From the NCBI RefSeq assembly GCF_034931365.1, contig NZ_JAYGII010000010.1:1-64000 (forward strand): DNA of 64,000 bases, in the 5' to 3' direction. Positions within the stretch are counted from its first letter, which is position 1, and every line of letters starts with the position of its first letter. Shown piece after piece: positions 26,442 through 35,980 of this stretch. The notes beneath the pieces are model-generated. The model saw only the letters and a list, made by a program, of their open reading frames with translations. It was not told the origin of the DNA and made no database searches. This stretch comes from Natronospira elongata (GTDB taxonomy: Bacteria > Pseudomonadota > Gammaproteobacteria > Natronospirales > Natronospiraceae). The position numbers were made by a program, and so were the translations under genes.

Positions 26442-29004
26442 CCTTGAGCAGTTGCGCTATGTCCGCCGCTCGGCGCGGTCGGCTGAAGAAGTACCCCTGT
26501 GCCTCGTCGCAACCCATCTCCGCCAGCAGGTCTCGCTGACGGGCGGTCTCCACACCCTCGGCAATTACCTTCAGCTTGAGATTCTTGGCCATGGCCACAA
26601 TGGCGCGGACAATAGCCAGGGCATCCTGATCCTCCGGCAGCCCCATGACGAAACTGCGATCCACTTTCAAATAATGGATGGGAAAGTCTTTCAGATAGCT
26701 CAGGGAACTGTGCCCCGTCCCGAAGTCATCCACCGCAATATCCACACCCATGCGGGCCACTGCTTCCAACGTCCGCCGGGCCCGATCCGGGTTTTCCATC
26801 ATCATGCTTTCGGTGATTTCGATGTGGAGATCCGAGGCCAGCATTCCACTGCTGTCGATTTCCCGTGACAACTCGGTAATCAAATGCCGCTGCCCAAACT
26901 GGCGAGCTGAAACATTGACGGCCATTCGCAAGGACGGTAGCCCCTGATCCCGCCAGGCCACCGCCTGACGGCAGGCCTCCCGGAACACCCAGCGGCCAAG
27001 CTCGCCAATCAGGCCATTCCTTTCGGCCAGCGGAATGAAGGTAGAGGGTGGCACCAGACCCTGCTCCGGGTGCTCCCAGCGGACCAGAGCTTCCACACCA
27101 ACGATCTTGAATGTATCCAGGCAGACGGAAGGCTGATAGTGGAGAACGAATTGCTCCTGATCCAGAGCATCTCGCAAGGCCTTGGACATCAATAGCTCTT
27201 CATAGGCCCGAGCATTCATATCCGCGGAGAAGAACTGAATGCAATTTCTGCCTTTTTCCTTGGCCCGATACATGGCGGTATCTGCATTCCGTAACAGGGA
27301 GGAGGCATCCTCACCATCGGCGGGAAAAAGACTGATGCCTATACTGCAAGAAGCTGCCAGTTCGTACTCATCCACCCGCACCGGCTCCGACAGGACCTCG
27401 CGGACCTTGTTGGCAACCGTGGCCACGTCCTCCGGGTCGTCTATATTATCCACCAGGATGGCGAATTCATCGCCACCGAAGCGGGAAACCAGATCGCTTT
27501 CCCGTATCACTTCCTTGAGTCTGCTCGCCACATCCTTGAGGAAGCGATCCCCTACCGGATGTCCAAGAGAGTCATTGATGGTCTTGAAATGATCCATATC
27601 CAGAAACAGGATACCCACCACCTTGCCGCTGCGCTTGGCTCGGCCAATCGCCTGCTGGCATTCCTGCTGAAAGAGAGTACGATTGGGCAGGCCTGTCAAT
27701 GTATCGTGATGCGCGAGAAACTCCAGTTGGCGCTGATATTCCTTATGCTCACTGATGTCATTAAAGACGCAAACGTAATGACTGACTTGCCCTTGCCCAT
27801 CCTTGAGCGTGCTCAGGCTTAGCAGTTCCGGATAAGTCTCACCACCCTTCCTTCGATTCCACACCTCCCCTTCCCAATGCCCGTCCTGATCCAGGGCACG
27901 CCAGATATCACGATCATCTTCACCCCGTTCCCGCTGCAGGGAACGAAACGGCATGGGCCGACCAATCACTTCCTGTTTCCCATAGCCAGTAATCCGGGCA
28001 AACGCCTTATTGACTTTCACCACGCGACGATCACGGTCCAGGATCATGACCCCTTCAGCCGTATTCTCCAGTGCAGCAGCGGCCAGACGGCTCTCCTCCT
28101 CCATGCGCCGCTGGCCGCTAATATCCCGATAAATGCCATAGACCGCGATCTGGTCATCGCCAATCAGTACCGGTGCCCCCAGGATGGAGACATCCACCAG
28201 TACCCCGTCCTTCCTCTGGCGTTTGGTCTCAGCCTGGACCGGTCGACGATCCAGAACCGTCTCCGAGAGAGTACTCCCCTCCTGCTCGAGCATATCGGGA
28301 ACAATCAATTCATTGATGGTGCGCCCTGCAACCTCTTCCACCTGGTAACCAAATATATCGAGCCAGGCCTGGTTCACTTTCAGAATCCGGTCCTCCCGGT
28401 CCAGGAGCACAATGCCTTCGGGTGAGGCATCAAAGAGCTGCTTGAAAAAGGCCTTTTGATCCGACAGCGCCCGTTCGGTATTCTGCAGGGCAGCCACTTC
28501 CCGCTCCAGCGCCTGGTTGCTCTCCAGCAATTCCTGGTTGCGCTCATGCAGGCGGTGTTCGAGGCTATCCGCGCGTTGTCGCAATCGGGCTTCCATCTCC
28601 TTCTGTTCCGACAAATCTCGGATAGTGGCACGCAGCACCGGACCTTCCTGAAAATCAAGACGGGTCATGGAGACTTCAGCAGGGAAGGTGGTGCCATCCG
28701 CGCGTTGATGGAGCCACTCGAAGTGGCTGATGCCGGATGCATAGGCCTCGCGAATGTGACTTGCCGCCCCTGCTCGGGAGTCCAGACCATCCGCTTGCTT
28801 TGGGGGTGAGAGGTCAGCCGGGTGCCGCCCGATGATCTGGGACACATCGGAATAACCGTACAGTCTGACAGCCGCCGGAGTGGCGGCCACTATCTGGCTG
28901 GAGGTATAAACCAACACCGCGTGGGTGGAGGCCTCGAACAGCCGCCGGTAGAGCCTGTCGTCGCCAGGCAATTTCTCACTGGTGGTGCCGGGTTCCTTGA
29001 TCAT
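26422..29004 (-). CDS. Cytosolic PAS-PAS-PAS-GGDEF-EAL protein
   Basis: Cyclic-di-GMP turnover protein of 860 residues without membrane segments. Three PAS domains (about 15-135, 185-300 and 305-420) are separated by a coiled coil (about 140-185). The GGDEF motif is intact (RFGGDEFAIL) and the EAL domain (about 600-855) keeps EALVRW and DDFGTGHSS, so both cyclase and phosphodiesterase activity are possible. It lies 18 bp downstream of the periplasmic binding protein gene, suggesting one transcript with the two genes before it. Confidence 0.92.
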   Translation of the reverse strand: MIKEPGTTSEKLPGDDRLYRRLFEASTHAVLVYTSSQIVAATPAAVRLYGYSDVSQIIGRHPADLSPPKQADGLDSRAGAASHIREAYASGISHFEWLHQRADGTTFPAEVSMTRLDFQEGPVLRATIRDLSEQKEMEARLRQRADSLEHRLHERNQELLESNQALEREVAALQNTERALSDQKAFFKQLFDASPEGIVLLDREDRILKVNQAWLDIFGYQVEEVAGRTINELIVPDMLEQEGSTLSETVLDRRPVQAETKRQRKDGVLVDVSILGAPVLIGDDQIAVYGIYRDISGQRRMEEESRLAAAALENTAEGVMILDRDRRVVKVNKAFARITGYGKQEVIGRPMPFRSLQRERGEDDRDIWRALDQDGHWEGEVWNRRKGGETYPELLSLSTLKDGQGQVSHYVCVFNDISEHKEYQRQLEFLAHHDTLTGLPNRTLFQQECQQAIGRAKRSGKVVGILFLDMDHFKTINDSLGHPVGDRFLKDVASRLKEVIRESDLVSRFGGDEFAILVDNIDDPEDVATVANKVREVLSEPVRVDEYELAASCSIGISLFPADGEDASSLLRNADTAMYRAKEKGRNCIQFFSADMNARAYEELLMSKALRDALDQEQFVLHYQPSVCLDTFKIVGVEALVRWEHPEQGLVPPSTFIPLAERNGLIGELGRWVFREACRQAVAWRDQGLPSLRMAVNVSARQFGQRHLITELSREIDSSGMLASDLHIEITESMMMENPDRARRTLEAVARMGVDIAVDDFGTGHSSLSYLKDFPIHYLKVDRSFVMGLPEDQDALAIVRAIVAMAKNLKLKVIAEGVETARQRDLLAEMGCDEAQGYFFSRPRRAADIAQLLKENRPLP

Positions 29005-29022
29005 GATCCAGAGTATAGGCGC

Positions 29023-29946
29023 TTAAGGCGCATTACTCAGCTGTTCGAACACCCTTTCTACCCAGAAATCCGCCTCATCGGTGGGAGTTTCCTCAGTTAG
29101 ATTGGGATTATCCAGCCAGATGACCGCGCGATCGGTCTCCAGGAAACGGCTGATGGCCAGGCGGTTCGCGGGATGAGATTCAAATAAGCTCAGAAAGCTG
29201 CCGTCATCCAAGGCCTTCAGCAATCCTGCTTCGAGGCGCTCTGCCAAGGCATGATTTTCCGGGGCGACGAAGAAATAAATGGGCGCTGGGTAGGCAATCA
29301 GGGGACCGTTGCCCGGCGCCAGGTCATACCGCCGGTAGATTTGCTCCTCAGCCCAAACCTCAATAACACCCCTGGGCAGGAAATCCACTCGCCCCCCGGC
29401 CACCATCCGGAAAAGGGCTTCATAATCGGAGCTGGTTTCCACCCTGACATCATTGGCCCTCAGAATACCCGTATCCGGCCAGTCATGACCCTGCGCGGCC
29501 ACGAAGCGCCGCAACTCGCTGAGATCGGTCACGGCTTCCATGCGGTTCACATGCTCCGCCGCCACCACAGGCACCCTGACACCCAACAGACCTCGCAAGA
29601 GAGGGACGCGGACAGGCAACCAGCCTGATTCATTGTCACGGGAAGTCATGGTCCAGACCACGTCCACATGGCGTCCATGGCGCATCTCACGCATGGCCCG
29701 ACTCTGGGTCATGCGGATCGGCGCCCTCTCGAGACGGAAGGGGCCATGACTCTCTTGCGTCTGCTCCATGGCAAGACTCAGCAATTCAACAAAATAGGCG
29801 TCCCTGGCCTCCTCTTCCACATCCGGCTTGATGTGACGAATCACGGTCTCCTCTGCCGTTAACGAGATCGGGGCCAACAACAAGGTAAACCCAAGAAGAA
29901 GGAGCGCGCCACGCAATACGAATTGGCTTGGGAATGAGTCAGGCAT
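29023..29946 (-). CDS. Periplasmic solute-binding (PBPb/SBP_bac_3-like) protein
   Basis: An exported two-lobed binding protein of 307 residues. A signal peptide covers about residues 1-30 and the mature part resembles family-3 extracellular solute-binding proteins. No ABC permease or ATPase gene is nearby. Instead it overlaps the end of a membrane GGDEF-EAL gene by eight bases and is followed by another GGDEF-EAL gene. This suggests a sensory role, presenting a ligand to the membrane protein as NspS does for MbaA in Vibrio cholerae; that is analogy, not demonstrated homology. Confidence 0.82.
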   Translation of the reverse strand: MPDSFPSQFVLRGALLLLGFTLLLAPISLTAEETVIRHIKPDVEEEARDAYFVELLSLAMEQTQESHGPFRLERAPIRMTQSRAMREMRHGRHVDVVWTMTSRDNESGWLPVRVPLLRGLLGVRVPVVAAEHVNRMEAVTDLSELRRFVAAQGHDWPDTGILRANDVRVETSSDYEALFRMVAGGRVDFLPRGVIEVWAEEQIYRRYDLAPGNGPLIAYPAPIYFFVAPENHALAERLEAGLLKALDDGSFLSLFESHPANRLAISRFLETDRAVIWLDNPNLTEETPTDEADFWVERVFEQLSNAP

Positions 29947-32356
29947 CGGCGATCACCTGAAGAAGGTAAGCCTCGGTTTCAACGAAGGGCATTGGCCGCG
30001 CAAAATAATACCCCTGACCTTTCTCGCAACCGCATTGACGCAGGTAATTCAGTTGCACCGCCGTCTCCACCCCTTCCGCCACAACCTGAATCTTGAGGTC
30101 GTGGGCAAGGGATATGATTGCCTGAGTCAAAAGCGCATCATCTTCATCTTCACTGATATCACGAACAAACTCCCGGTCGACCTTGAGGGTGTTGACGTGA
30201 AAACGGCGAAGATAGGCCAAGGCGGAATAGCCCGTTCCGAAGTCATCAACCACCAGGGCTATCCCCATCCCCTCCAACTGCTTCAGTTTCTGTCGAGTGG
30301 CGAAGTACTCTTCCAGAAACAAGCGCTCTGTCAACTCCAATTGCAGGGCATCACCGGGAAGTCCGACTTGCTGAAGTGCATCACTGATTGTCTCGGACAG
30401 GTCGCCCTCCACAAGTTGGCGGGGTGAGAGATTGACTGCCATGGTCAGCCCCTCCAGCCCCAGGGTTCGGCGCAGTTGAGCCAGGTCCCCAAGGGCGGTC
30501 CTGAGGACCCATTCGCCGATGGGCAGGATCAGGCCATTCTCTTCGGTCAGGGGTATGAACTCATCCGGCGGAATCAGACCACGGCTTGGGTGACGCCACC
30601 GGATCAGCGCCTCGAGACTCTCCGGCTGGCCACTGTTCAAGTCGATCACCGGCTGATAGTGCAACTCAAACTGCCCTTCGGCCAGGGCCTGACGAAGGTC
30701 ACTTTCCAGTGTCAGGCGATGCTGGGTCTCCACACCCAACTGGGGGTCATAGAAACGGAGGGAGTTCTTGCGCTCCGCCTTGGCTGCATACAAGGCGGTA
30801 TCAGCAGCCTGGAGCAGGGCACGGGCATTATCCCCCGCATCCGGATAGATTGCCGCACCGCCCGTGACCGATGGAAAGAAGTTCTCACCGGAAAGAATCA
30901 TCGGCTCCCGCAAAGCATTCATGAGTGCTTCCAGACGCGCCACCAGCTCGCCTTCCTCGCCGACACTGGGAACGATAACCAGGAATTCATCACTGCCGAA
31001 TCGAGCCGGTATCCAGTCGTCGTCTGAATACCTGCGCAGCCGCCCGGCAATGGTATTGAGCAACTCATCCCCAACACCGTGGCCCAGGCTGTCATTGACG
31101 TATTTGAAGTTGTCCAGGTCCAGAAACAACAACGCCAGGCGCTGCGTCCCATCCAAGGCATTCAACTCTCCGGCGAGATACTCGTAGGCCAGTATCTGAT
31201 TAGGCAGCTCCGTCAAGGGGTCAAATCGAGTGTGAAAATCCAGTCGCTCCTGAACCGCCCGAAGCTGGGTGGTGTCCTCAAGCAGGGCAAGAAAGTAGCG
31301 CTGATCACCATCGCTCAGCGACCTGACAAATCCCCGACACCAGCGAAACTGACCATCTTGCCGCCGAAAGCGAAGCTCACCCTGCCACTCTTCACCTGCC
31401 TGCACCGTTTCCCAGGGGTCACTGGCACCTCGGGGCAGACTGATACGCTGGTGGAACCACCCTCCTGGCTGGAAGGCCTGGCGGCCGAGCACTTCCTCGT
31501 TACTGCAGCCACTGAATTCAATGAAGCGAGGGTTGAGATACTTGACCCGCCCTTGCGCGTCCATGATCACGACACCGACAGGCGATTGCTCAAGGGCACT
31601 GGCCAGCAGATTCCGTTCCCTTTCGGCGGCGTTGCGGGCGGCAAAATCGCGGCGGATTCGGGCAATGGCATGATCGAAAGCCTCGCGCACATCGTCCAGC
31701 TCATCCGGTCGCAACAGGCCATGCTCGGGACGAGCCAGCTTCGGCCGCAGCCCCAGACGATCCAGTCGCAAGCGACGAGCAAAGCGGGCCAGGGCCTGGA
31801 GATGACGCGTTACCAGATAATAGAAGGCGAAGAGCAATATCAGGGACACACTGAATGTCTTGATCGCCTGGCTGGCCAGAATCACCAGCCCCATGCTCCA
31901 GAGACGTTCGTGAATGCCTCTGAGGTCCGCCTCGACCCGAACATTGCCCAGGGCCTGGGGAATGCCATCCTCGCCGGTATAGACTACAGGAATGAAGTGT
32001 TCCAATTGATGAGGATAATCGCTGCTTTCACCCACCCGGGCTTCAATATCCCCACGAATCTCAACTCGCGTGACATGGGGAATCTGCGCGATCCCCTGTA
32101 GCTGCAAGGCCACCAGGTTTTCATCCAGGGCCCAGACGCTCCGGGCCAGACTGTCACCAAAACTGGCCTCGGCTTCCTGCAGACGCTGCTCAAGACCGGA
32201 ATATTCCCGGCGATACTCACTGTACAACTGGTAGGAAGCCGTGATCAGGGTAAACAGGCCACTGATCAGGAGGATGACGAGGATAACCCGCAGACTGAGC
32301 CGGCGGTGGCGCAGCCAACGAGGCAAGGTCGGACTGGACACGAAAAGCCTCCCCAT
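29939..32356 (-). CDS. Membrane PAS-GGDEF-EAL protein with periplasmic sensor region
   Basis: An 805-residue inner membrane cyclic-di-GMP protein. Membrane helices near residues 20-42 and 155-180 enclose a periplasmic region of about 110 residues. A HAMP-like linker, a PAS domain (about 255-375), GGDEF (about 385-540, signature GSDEF in RFGSDEFLVI) and EAL (about 555-800, with EALIRW and DDFGTGYSA) follow. The altered GGDEF may still bind GTP; EAL looks competent. Its stop overlaps the start of the periplasmic binding protein gene, so translation is probably coupled. Confidence 0.92.
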   Translation of the reverse strand: MGRLFVSSPTLPRWLRHRRLSLRVILVILLISGLFTLITASYQLYSEYRREYSGLEQRLQEAEASFGDSLARSVWALDENLVALQLQGIAQIPHVTRVEIRGDIEARVGESSDYPHQLEHFIPVVYTGEDGIPQALGNVRVEADLRGIHERLWSMGLVILASQAIKTFSVSLILLFAFYYLVTRHLQALARFARRLRLDRLGLRPKLARPEHGLLRPDELDDVREAFDHAIARIRRDFAARNAAERERNLLASALEQSPVGVVIMDAQGRVKYLNPRFIEFSGCSNEEVLGRQAFQPGGWFHQRISLPRGASDPWETVQAGEEWQGELRFRRQDGQFRWCRGFVRSLSDGDQRYFLALLEDTTQLRAVQERLDFHTRFDPLTELPNQILAYEYLAGELNALDGTQRLALLFLDLDNFKYVNDSLGHGVGDELLNTIAGRLRRYSDDDWIPARFGSDEFLVIVPSVGEEGELVARLEALMNALREPMILSGENFFPSVTGGAAIYPDAGDNARALLQAADTALYAAKAERKNSLRFYDPQLGVETQHRLTLESDLRQALAEGQFELHYQPVIDLNSGQPESLEALIRWRHPSRGLIPPDEFIPLTEENGLILPIGEWVLRTALGDLAQLRRTLGLEGLTMAVNLSPRQLVEGDLSETISDALQQVGLPGDALQLELTERLFLEEYFATRQKLKQLEGMGIALVVDDFGTGYSALAYLRRFHVNTLKVDREFVRDISEDEDDALLTQAIISLAHDLKIQVVAEGVETAVQLNYLRQCGCEKGQGYYFARPMPFVETEAYLLQVIADA

Positions 32357-32423
32357 TGCTGCATGCGCAGCGTTAAGCTGTCCAGGTTACTCTGTGGACG
32401 ATCAGGTCGCCGGTCCCGCGATT

Positions 32424-34550
32424 TCAGTCTAGTCGTTCCACCAACGGCACGCGAATTTCGTCCCCTGGCCGAATACGACGAAGGTTCTGATCGGGGTTGT
32501 ACTGCTGCAGCAGCCACTCAGGCAGCCCACCGTGGCGGCGGGAGATATTCCACAGGGAATCCCCCTCCCGCACTTCATGATGGCTTTCACCATTGATCCT
32601 GTGCTGGCTGAAAAACCGGGATTGCACCGCCTGATGGAAGGCGAGCCGGCGAGACTCGTAGTCGGCCGGTTCGACGCTGGAAAAATCCAGTCGCAGGCGC
32701 TGGCCCGCGACCACCGAATCACCAAATCGCAAACCATTGAGCTCACGCAGGCTCTGAGTCCGAATATTCAGCCAATCAGCATGATGGCCCAGGGTCTCGC
32801 CCCAACGGAGTTCGATCGTCCCATCCACGCCCACGGCGTAATCACTGGGATCCGCAGCCAGTTCCGGCTGCTCTTCCGGCAAATGCCCCCCATCCCTCCG
32901 AGCCTCATCGGCAAGCGGTTCCATCGCCTCGGGACCGTCTTCCACTGCGGCGACGGGCGTCGGGAGGGCCGAGGGTGACTCATCATCCGCCGCTTTCTCC
33001 GGCGCCTCTGCCACCTCGCCTGTCGGCCCATCATCGTCAGCGGCAGCCTCCGGGCTGCGGGTCACCGTCGCTACCTTCAGTTCCTGACCCGGAAAAATCC
33101 GGTCACCATTGCCCAGATCATTGATTTCACTCAGGCGAGTCACGGTGGTGTTGAAGCGGGCTGCAATCAGGGAGAGGTTATCCCCCGGTCGAACCTGGTA
33201 CCGGCCATCGGCGGGCACGCGCTCCCGGACCGGGGCCGCATCGTTGCCGGGCAGTGTCAATCGCTGGCCGGCTCTGACTCGGTGGGGATTGCGCAAATCA
33301 TTGATCGCGACCAGTTGACTGAGACTGACCCCATAGCGGTCGGCAACATGGGACAGGGTCTCGCCCCGTCGCAGCACGTGATAGCGGTCCGGAGCCTGAC
33401 GGGCGAATAGCTGATCCTCATCAAGTCGCGAGAGCAGATCTTGCGGGTTGAGGCTGTCAACGCTGGCAGGCAATCGTAGCGGATAGCCCCGGGGGACATA
33501 CTTCTGGCCGTCCCACACCGGCCGTAGCAGGGCAGGGTTCAGCCGCCGAAGCTCATCCGGGGCGACATCAAGGGCATCGGCCAGGGCCCGCACCGGGACA
33601 TAGGCGGGCATTTCCAGGCCATTGGACACAACCGGGGGCTCGGGCTCCAGGGCGGGAAAGTAATGCTCCGGCTCGGCGTGGATATCCAGGGCGGCCAGGA
33701 AAGCGGGGTAAAAATTTCGCGAGGCAAAGCCGAAGCGGCGGCCTTCATACTCCCGGGCGATGCGGGCAATATCATCGCTGCCGGTAATCGACACCGCCCG
33801 CCTGACGCCGGCAGCGCCATGATTATAAGCGGTCAGGGCGAGGGCCCAGCTACCGGTAACCTGATAGTTGTGGCTCAGCAGCTGTGCAGCGGCTCGGGAA
33901 GACAGCCAGGGATCCAGGCGCTCATCGACAACATGATCCACCTGCATGAAGCGCTGTCCGGTACCCCGGGTGAACTGCCACATGCCGGCGGCACCCGCCC
34001 GGGAACGGGCGTAGGGGGTGAATGAGGACTCCACATGGGGCAAGGCGACCATGCCCTCGGGCACACCATGCTCCCGCATCTGCTGCCGGATATGGGCCTC
34101 CCAGCGACCTGAGCGCTCCAGGCCGGCACGAAAACGATTGGCCTGACCGAGCTGAAACCGGATGCGATCGGCCGCGGCACGAAACTCAGCCGGACCGGCG
34201 CCATCGCCCCAGAGCTGGCGCATCTCCTCCGCCCAATCGGCCTCTATGCCGGGGTCCCGGGCCAGTTCAAGCAAGCGATTTCGCACGACCTCCCGGCGTT
34301 GGTCCAGGTGCTGCCTGCGCTCGGGCCGTTCCGCGCCCTCCGGGAACCGGACCACTTCGTAGACCACGCCCAGATAGCGACGGTCATGCAGCAGCCCGCC
34401 GTTCGTGCCGACCTCGGTATAGATGCGCGTCCAGAAAGCAATATCGGGCTCGAAGGCGGCCGGGCGTTCGAAATCTTCTCGAATATCCGCCTTGGCTGAA
34501 ACCGCCAGCAGAGCGAGCAGCAGCAAAACCAGCGGGGTTGGGGCTTTCAC
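32424..34550 (-). CDS. mltD: MltD-like membrane-bound lytic transglycosylase with four LysM repeats
   Basis: Cleaves peptidoglycan glycan strands to 1,6-anhydro ends. A signal peptide (about residues 1-21) precedes a transglycosylase domain (about 155-300), whose catalytic Glu lies in PHVESSF with GAAGMWQF and AYNHG following. Four LysM units follow at about residues 385-430, 445-490, 590-635 and 655-705, with an acidic low-complexity linker (about 495-580). E. coli MltD has only two LysM units. At 708 residues it is long for the family. No lipobox is visible. Confidence 0.92.
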   Translation of the reverse strand: MKAPTPLVLLLLALLAVSAKADIREDFERPAAFEPDIAFWTRIYTEVGTNGGLLHDRRYLGVVYEVVRFPEGAERPERRQHLDQRREVVRNRLLELARDPGIEADWAEEMRQLWGDGAGPAEFRAAADRIRFQLGQANRFRAGLERSGRWEAHIRQQMREHGVPEGMVALPHVESSFTPYARSRAGAAGMWQFTRGTGQRFMQVDHVVDERLDPWLSSRAAAQLLSHNYQVTGSWALALTAYNHGAAGVRRAVSITGSDDIARIAREYEGRRFGFASRNFYPAFLAALDIHAEPEHYFPALEPEPPVVSNGLEMPAYVPVRALADALDVAPDELRRLNPALLRPVWDGQKYVPRGYPLRLPASVDSLNPQDLLSRLDEDQLFARQAPDRYHVLRRGETLSHVADRYGVSLSQLVAINDLRNPHRVRAGQRLTLPGNDAAPVRERVPADGRYQVRPGDNLSLIAARFNTTVTRLSEINDLGNGDRIFPGQELKVATVTRSPEAAADDDGPTGEVAEAPEKAADDESPSALPTPVAAVEDGPEAMEPLADEARRDGGHLPEEQPELAADPSDYAVGVDGTIELRWGETLGHHADWLNIRTQSLRELNGLRFGDSVVAGQRLRLDFSSVEPADYESRRLAFHQAVQSRFFSQHRINGESHHEVREGDSLWNISRRHGGLPEWLLQQYNPDQNLRRIRPGDEIRVPLVERLD

Positions 34551-34639
34551 TTTGCGATCCCTCCTCTAGACCCCCCTGCGCGCAAGGGCCCGCCTGGGTT
34601 ATCCTGTTCGACTCCATTCAGAGTCAGAGATTCAAGGAT

Positions 34640-35968
34640 ATGCCAAGCACAGCGGTCCAGACCAACGATTCAGCACAGCTGGCCCATATTGAAACCGTCC
34701 GCCACCGATTCGACGATGCCATGGAGCGCTGTGGCGTCTCCACGGTGGTGATCGACAGCGGGCCGGTGCACCAGCGTTTTCTCGATGATATCGCCTATCC
34801 CTTCAAGGTGAACCCCCTTTTCAACTATTGGGCGCCCCTGACCAGACATCCGGGCAGCTATCTGGTCTATCAGGCCGGCCAGCGTCCCCGCCTGCTCCTG
34901 CACGCGCCCAACGATTTCTGGCACAAGACCCCGGAGGCGCCGGAGGGGGACTGGACCGGGGCCTTCGAGATCGAGCTCTACGAGGACAGCAGCGAGATCG
35001 ACAAGCAACTGGTGGCCCTTCGCCACCCCGTCTATCTGGGTGAGGCACCGCCGGCGGCTCTGGGTGAATGCCGACGCAACCCGGAGGATCTGCTCAATCA
35101 TCTCCACTATTACCGGGCCTGGAAGACGGATTACGAAATCCAATGCATGCGCGAGGCCAACCGACTCGGGGCACAAGCGCACCAGGCCGCGGCACGGGCA
35201 TTCCGTGAGGGGGCGAGCGAATTCGAGATTCATCAGGCCTTCTGCACTGCCTGCAGCCACACCCAGGCCGAGCTCCCCTACCCGGCCATCATTGCCCTCA
35301 ACGAGAACGGTTCCACCCTCCACTATGACCATCTGGAACGCCAGGCCCCGGCCGAGGCCCGCTCCTTTCTGATCGATGCCGGTGCCGCCTTCAAGGGGTA
35401 TGCATCCGATATAACCCGGACCTGGTCCGGGGGTGACGCCGACTTTTCCCGCCTGATTGACGAGATGGATGCCCTCCAGCGGGGTCTTTGTGAGCAGCTG
35501 CGTCCCGGCATCTCTTTCGGCGACCTCCACGATCAGACCCACCGGGCCCTGTCCCGCCTGCTTGCCGACTGGTCCTTCATTACCGTTTCGGCGGAAGAGG
35601 CCTTTGAAAGTGGGCTGACGCGCAAGTTCTTCCCCCACGGCCTGGGCCATCTCATTGGCCTGCAAGTCCACGATGTGGGGGGCCATATGGCCGGCCCCGA
35701 TGGCAGCCGGGAGCCGCCACCGGCCGCCCATCCCCATCTGCGCACCACCCGCAAGCTGGACGCCGGCCAGAGTCTCACGGTGGAACCGGGTCTGTACTTC
35801 ATCGACAAGCTTCTGGACCCGATCCGGGAAAGCGAGGAAGGGAAGGCCATCAACTGGACCCAGGTGGACCGCTTCCGCCCCTTCGGCGGCATCCGCATTG
35901 AAGACGACGTGGTGGTCACCGCCGACGGGCATGAAAACATGACCCGGAATGCCTTCGACAAGCTGTAA
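34640..35968 (+). CDS. pepQ: Xaa-Pro dipeptidase
   Basis: Metal-dependent (usually manganese) dipeptidase hydrolysing X-Pro dipeptides. The 442 residues match PepQ of E. coli (443). M24 metal ligands are all visible: Asp in LIDAGAAF, Asp in ASDITRTW, His in HGLGHLIGLQVHD, Glu in VEPGLYF and Glu in RIEDDVVV. The ATG at 34640 is chosen; an open frame extends upstream to 34022 but it overlaps the divergent mltD gene and shows no domain. It is followed at 12 bp by a DUF4438 lipoprotein gene. Confidence 0.95.
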   Translation: MPSTAVQTNDSAQLAHIETVRHRFDDAMERCGVSTVVIDSGPVHQRFLDDIAYPFKVNPLFNYWAPLTRHPGSYLVYQAGQRPRLLLHAPNDFWHKTPEAPEGDWTGAFEIELYEDSSEIDKQLVALRHPVYLGEAPPAALGECRRNPEDLLNHLHYYRAWKTDYEIQCMREANRLGAQAHQAAARAFREGASEFEIHQAFCTACSHTQAELPYPAIIALNENGSTLHYDHLERQAPAEARSFLIDAGAAFKGYASDITRTWSGGDADFSRLIDEMDALQRGLCEQLRPGISFGDLHDQTHRALSRLLADWSFITVSAEEAFESGLTRKFFPHGLGHLIGLQVHDVGGHMAGPDGSREPPPAAHPHLRTTRKLDAGQSLTVEPGLYFIDKLLDPIRESEEGKAINWTQVDRFRPFGGIRIEDDVVVTADGHENMTRNAFDKL

Positions 35969-35980
35969 GGAGGAGCTGGA

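Noticed and set aside
34022..34639. N-terminal extension of pepQ
   Set aside because: It overlaps the divergent mltD gene and has arginine/proline-rich shadow sequence; PepQ length fits a start at 34640.
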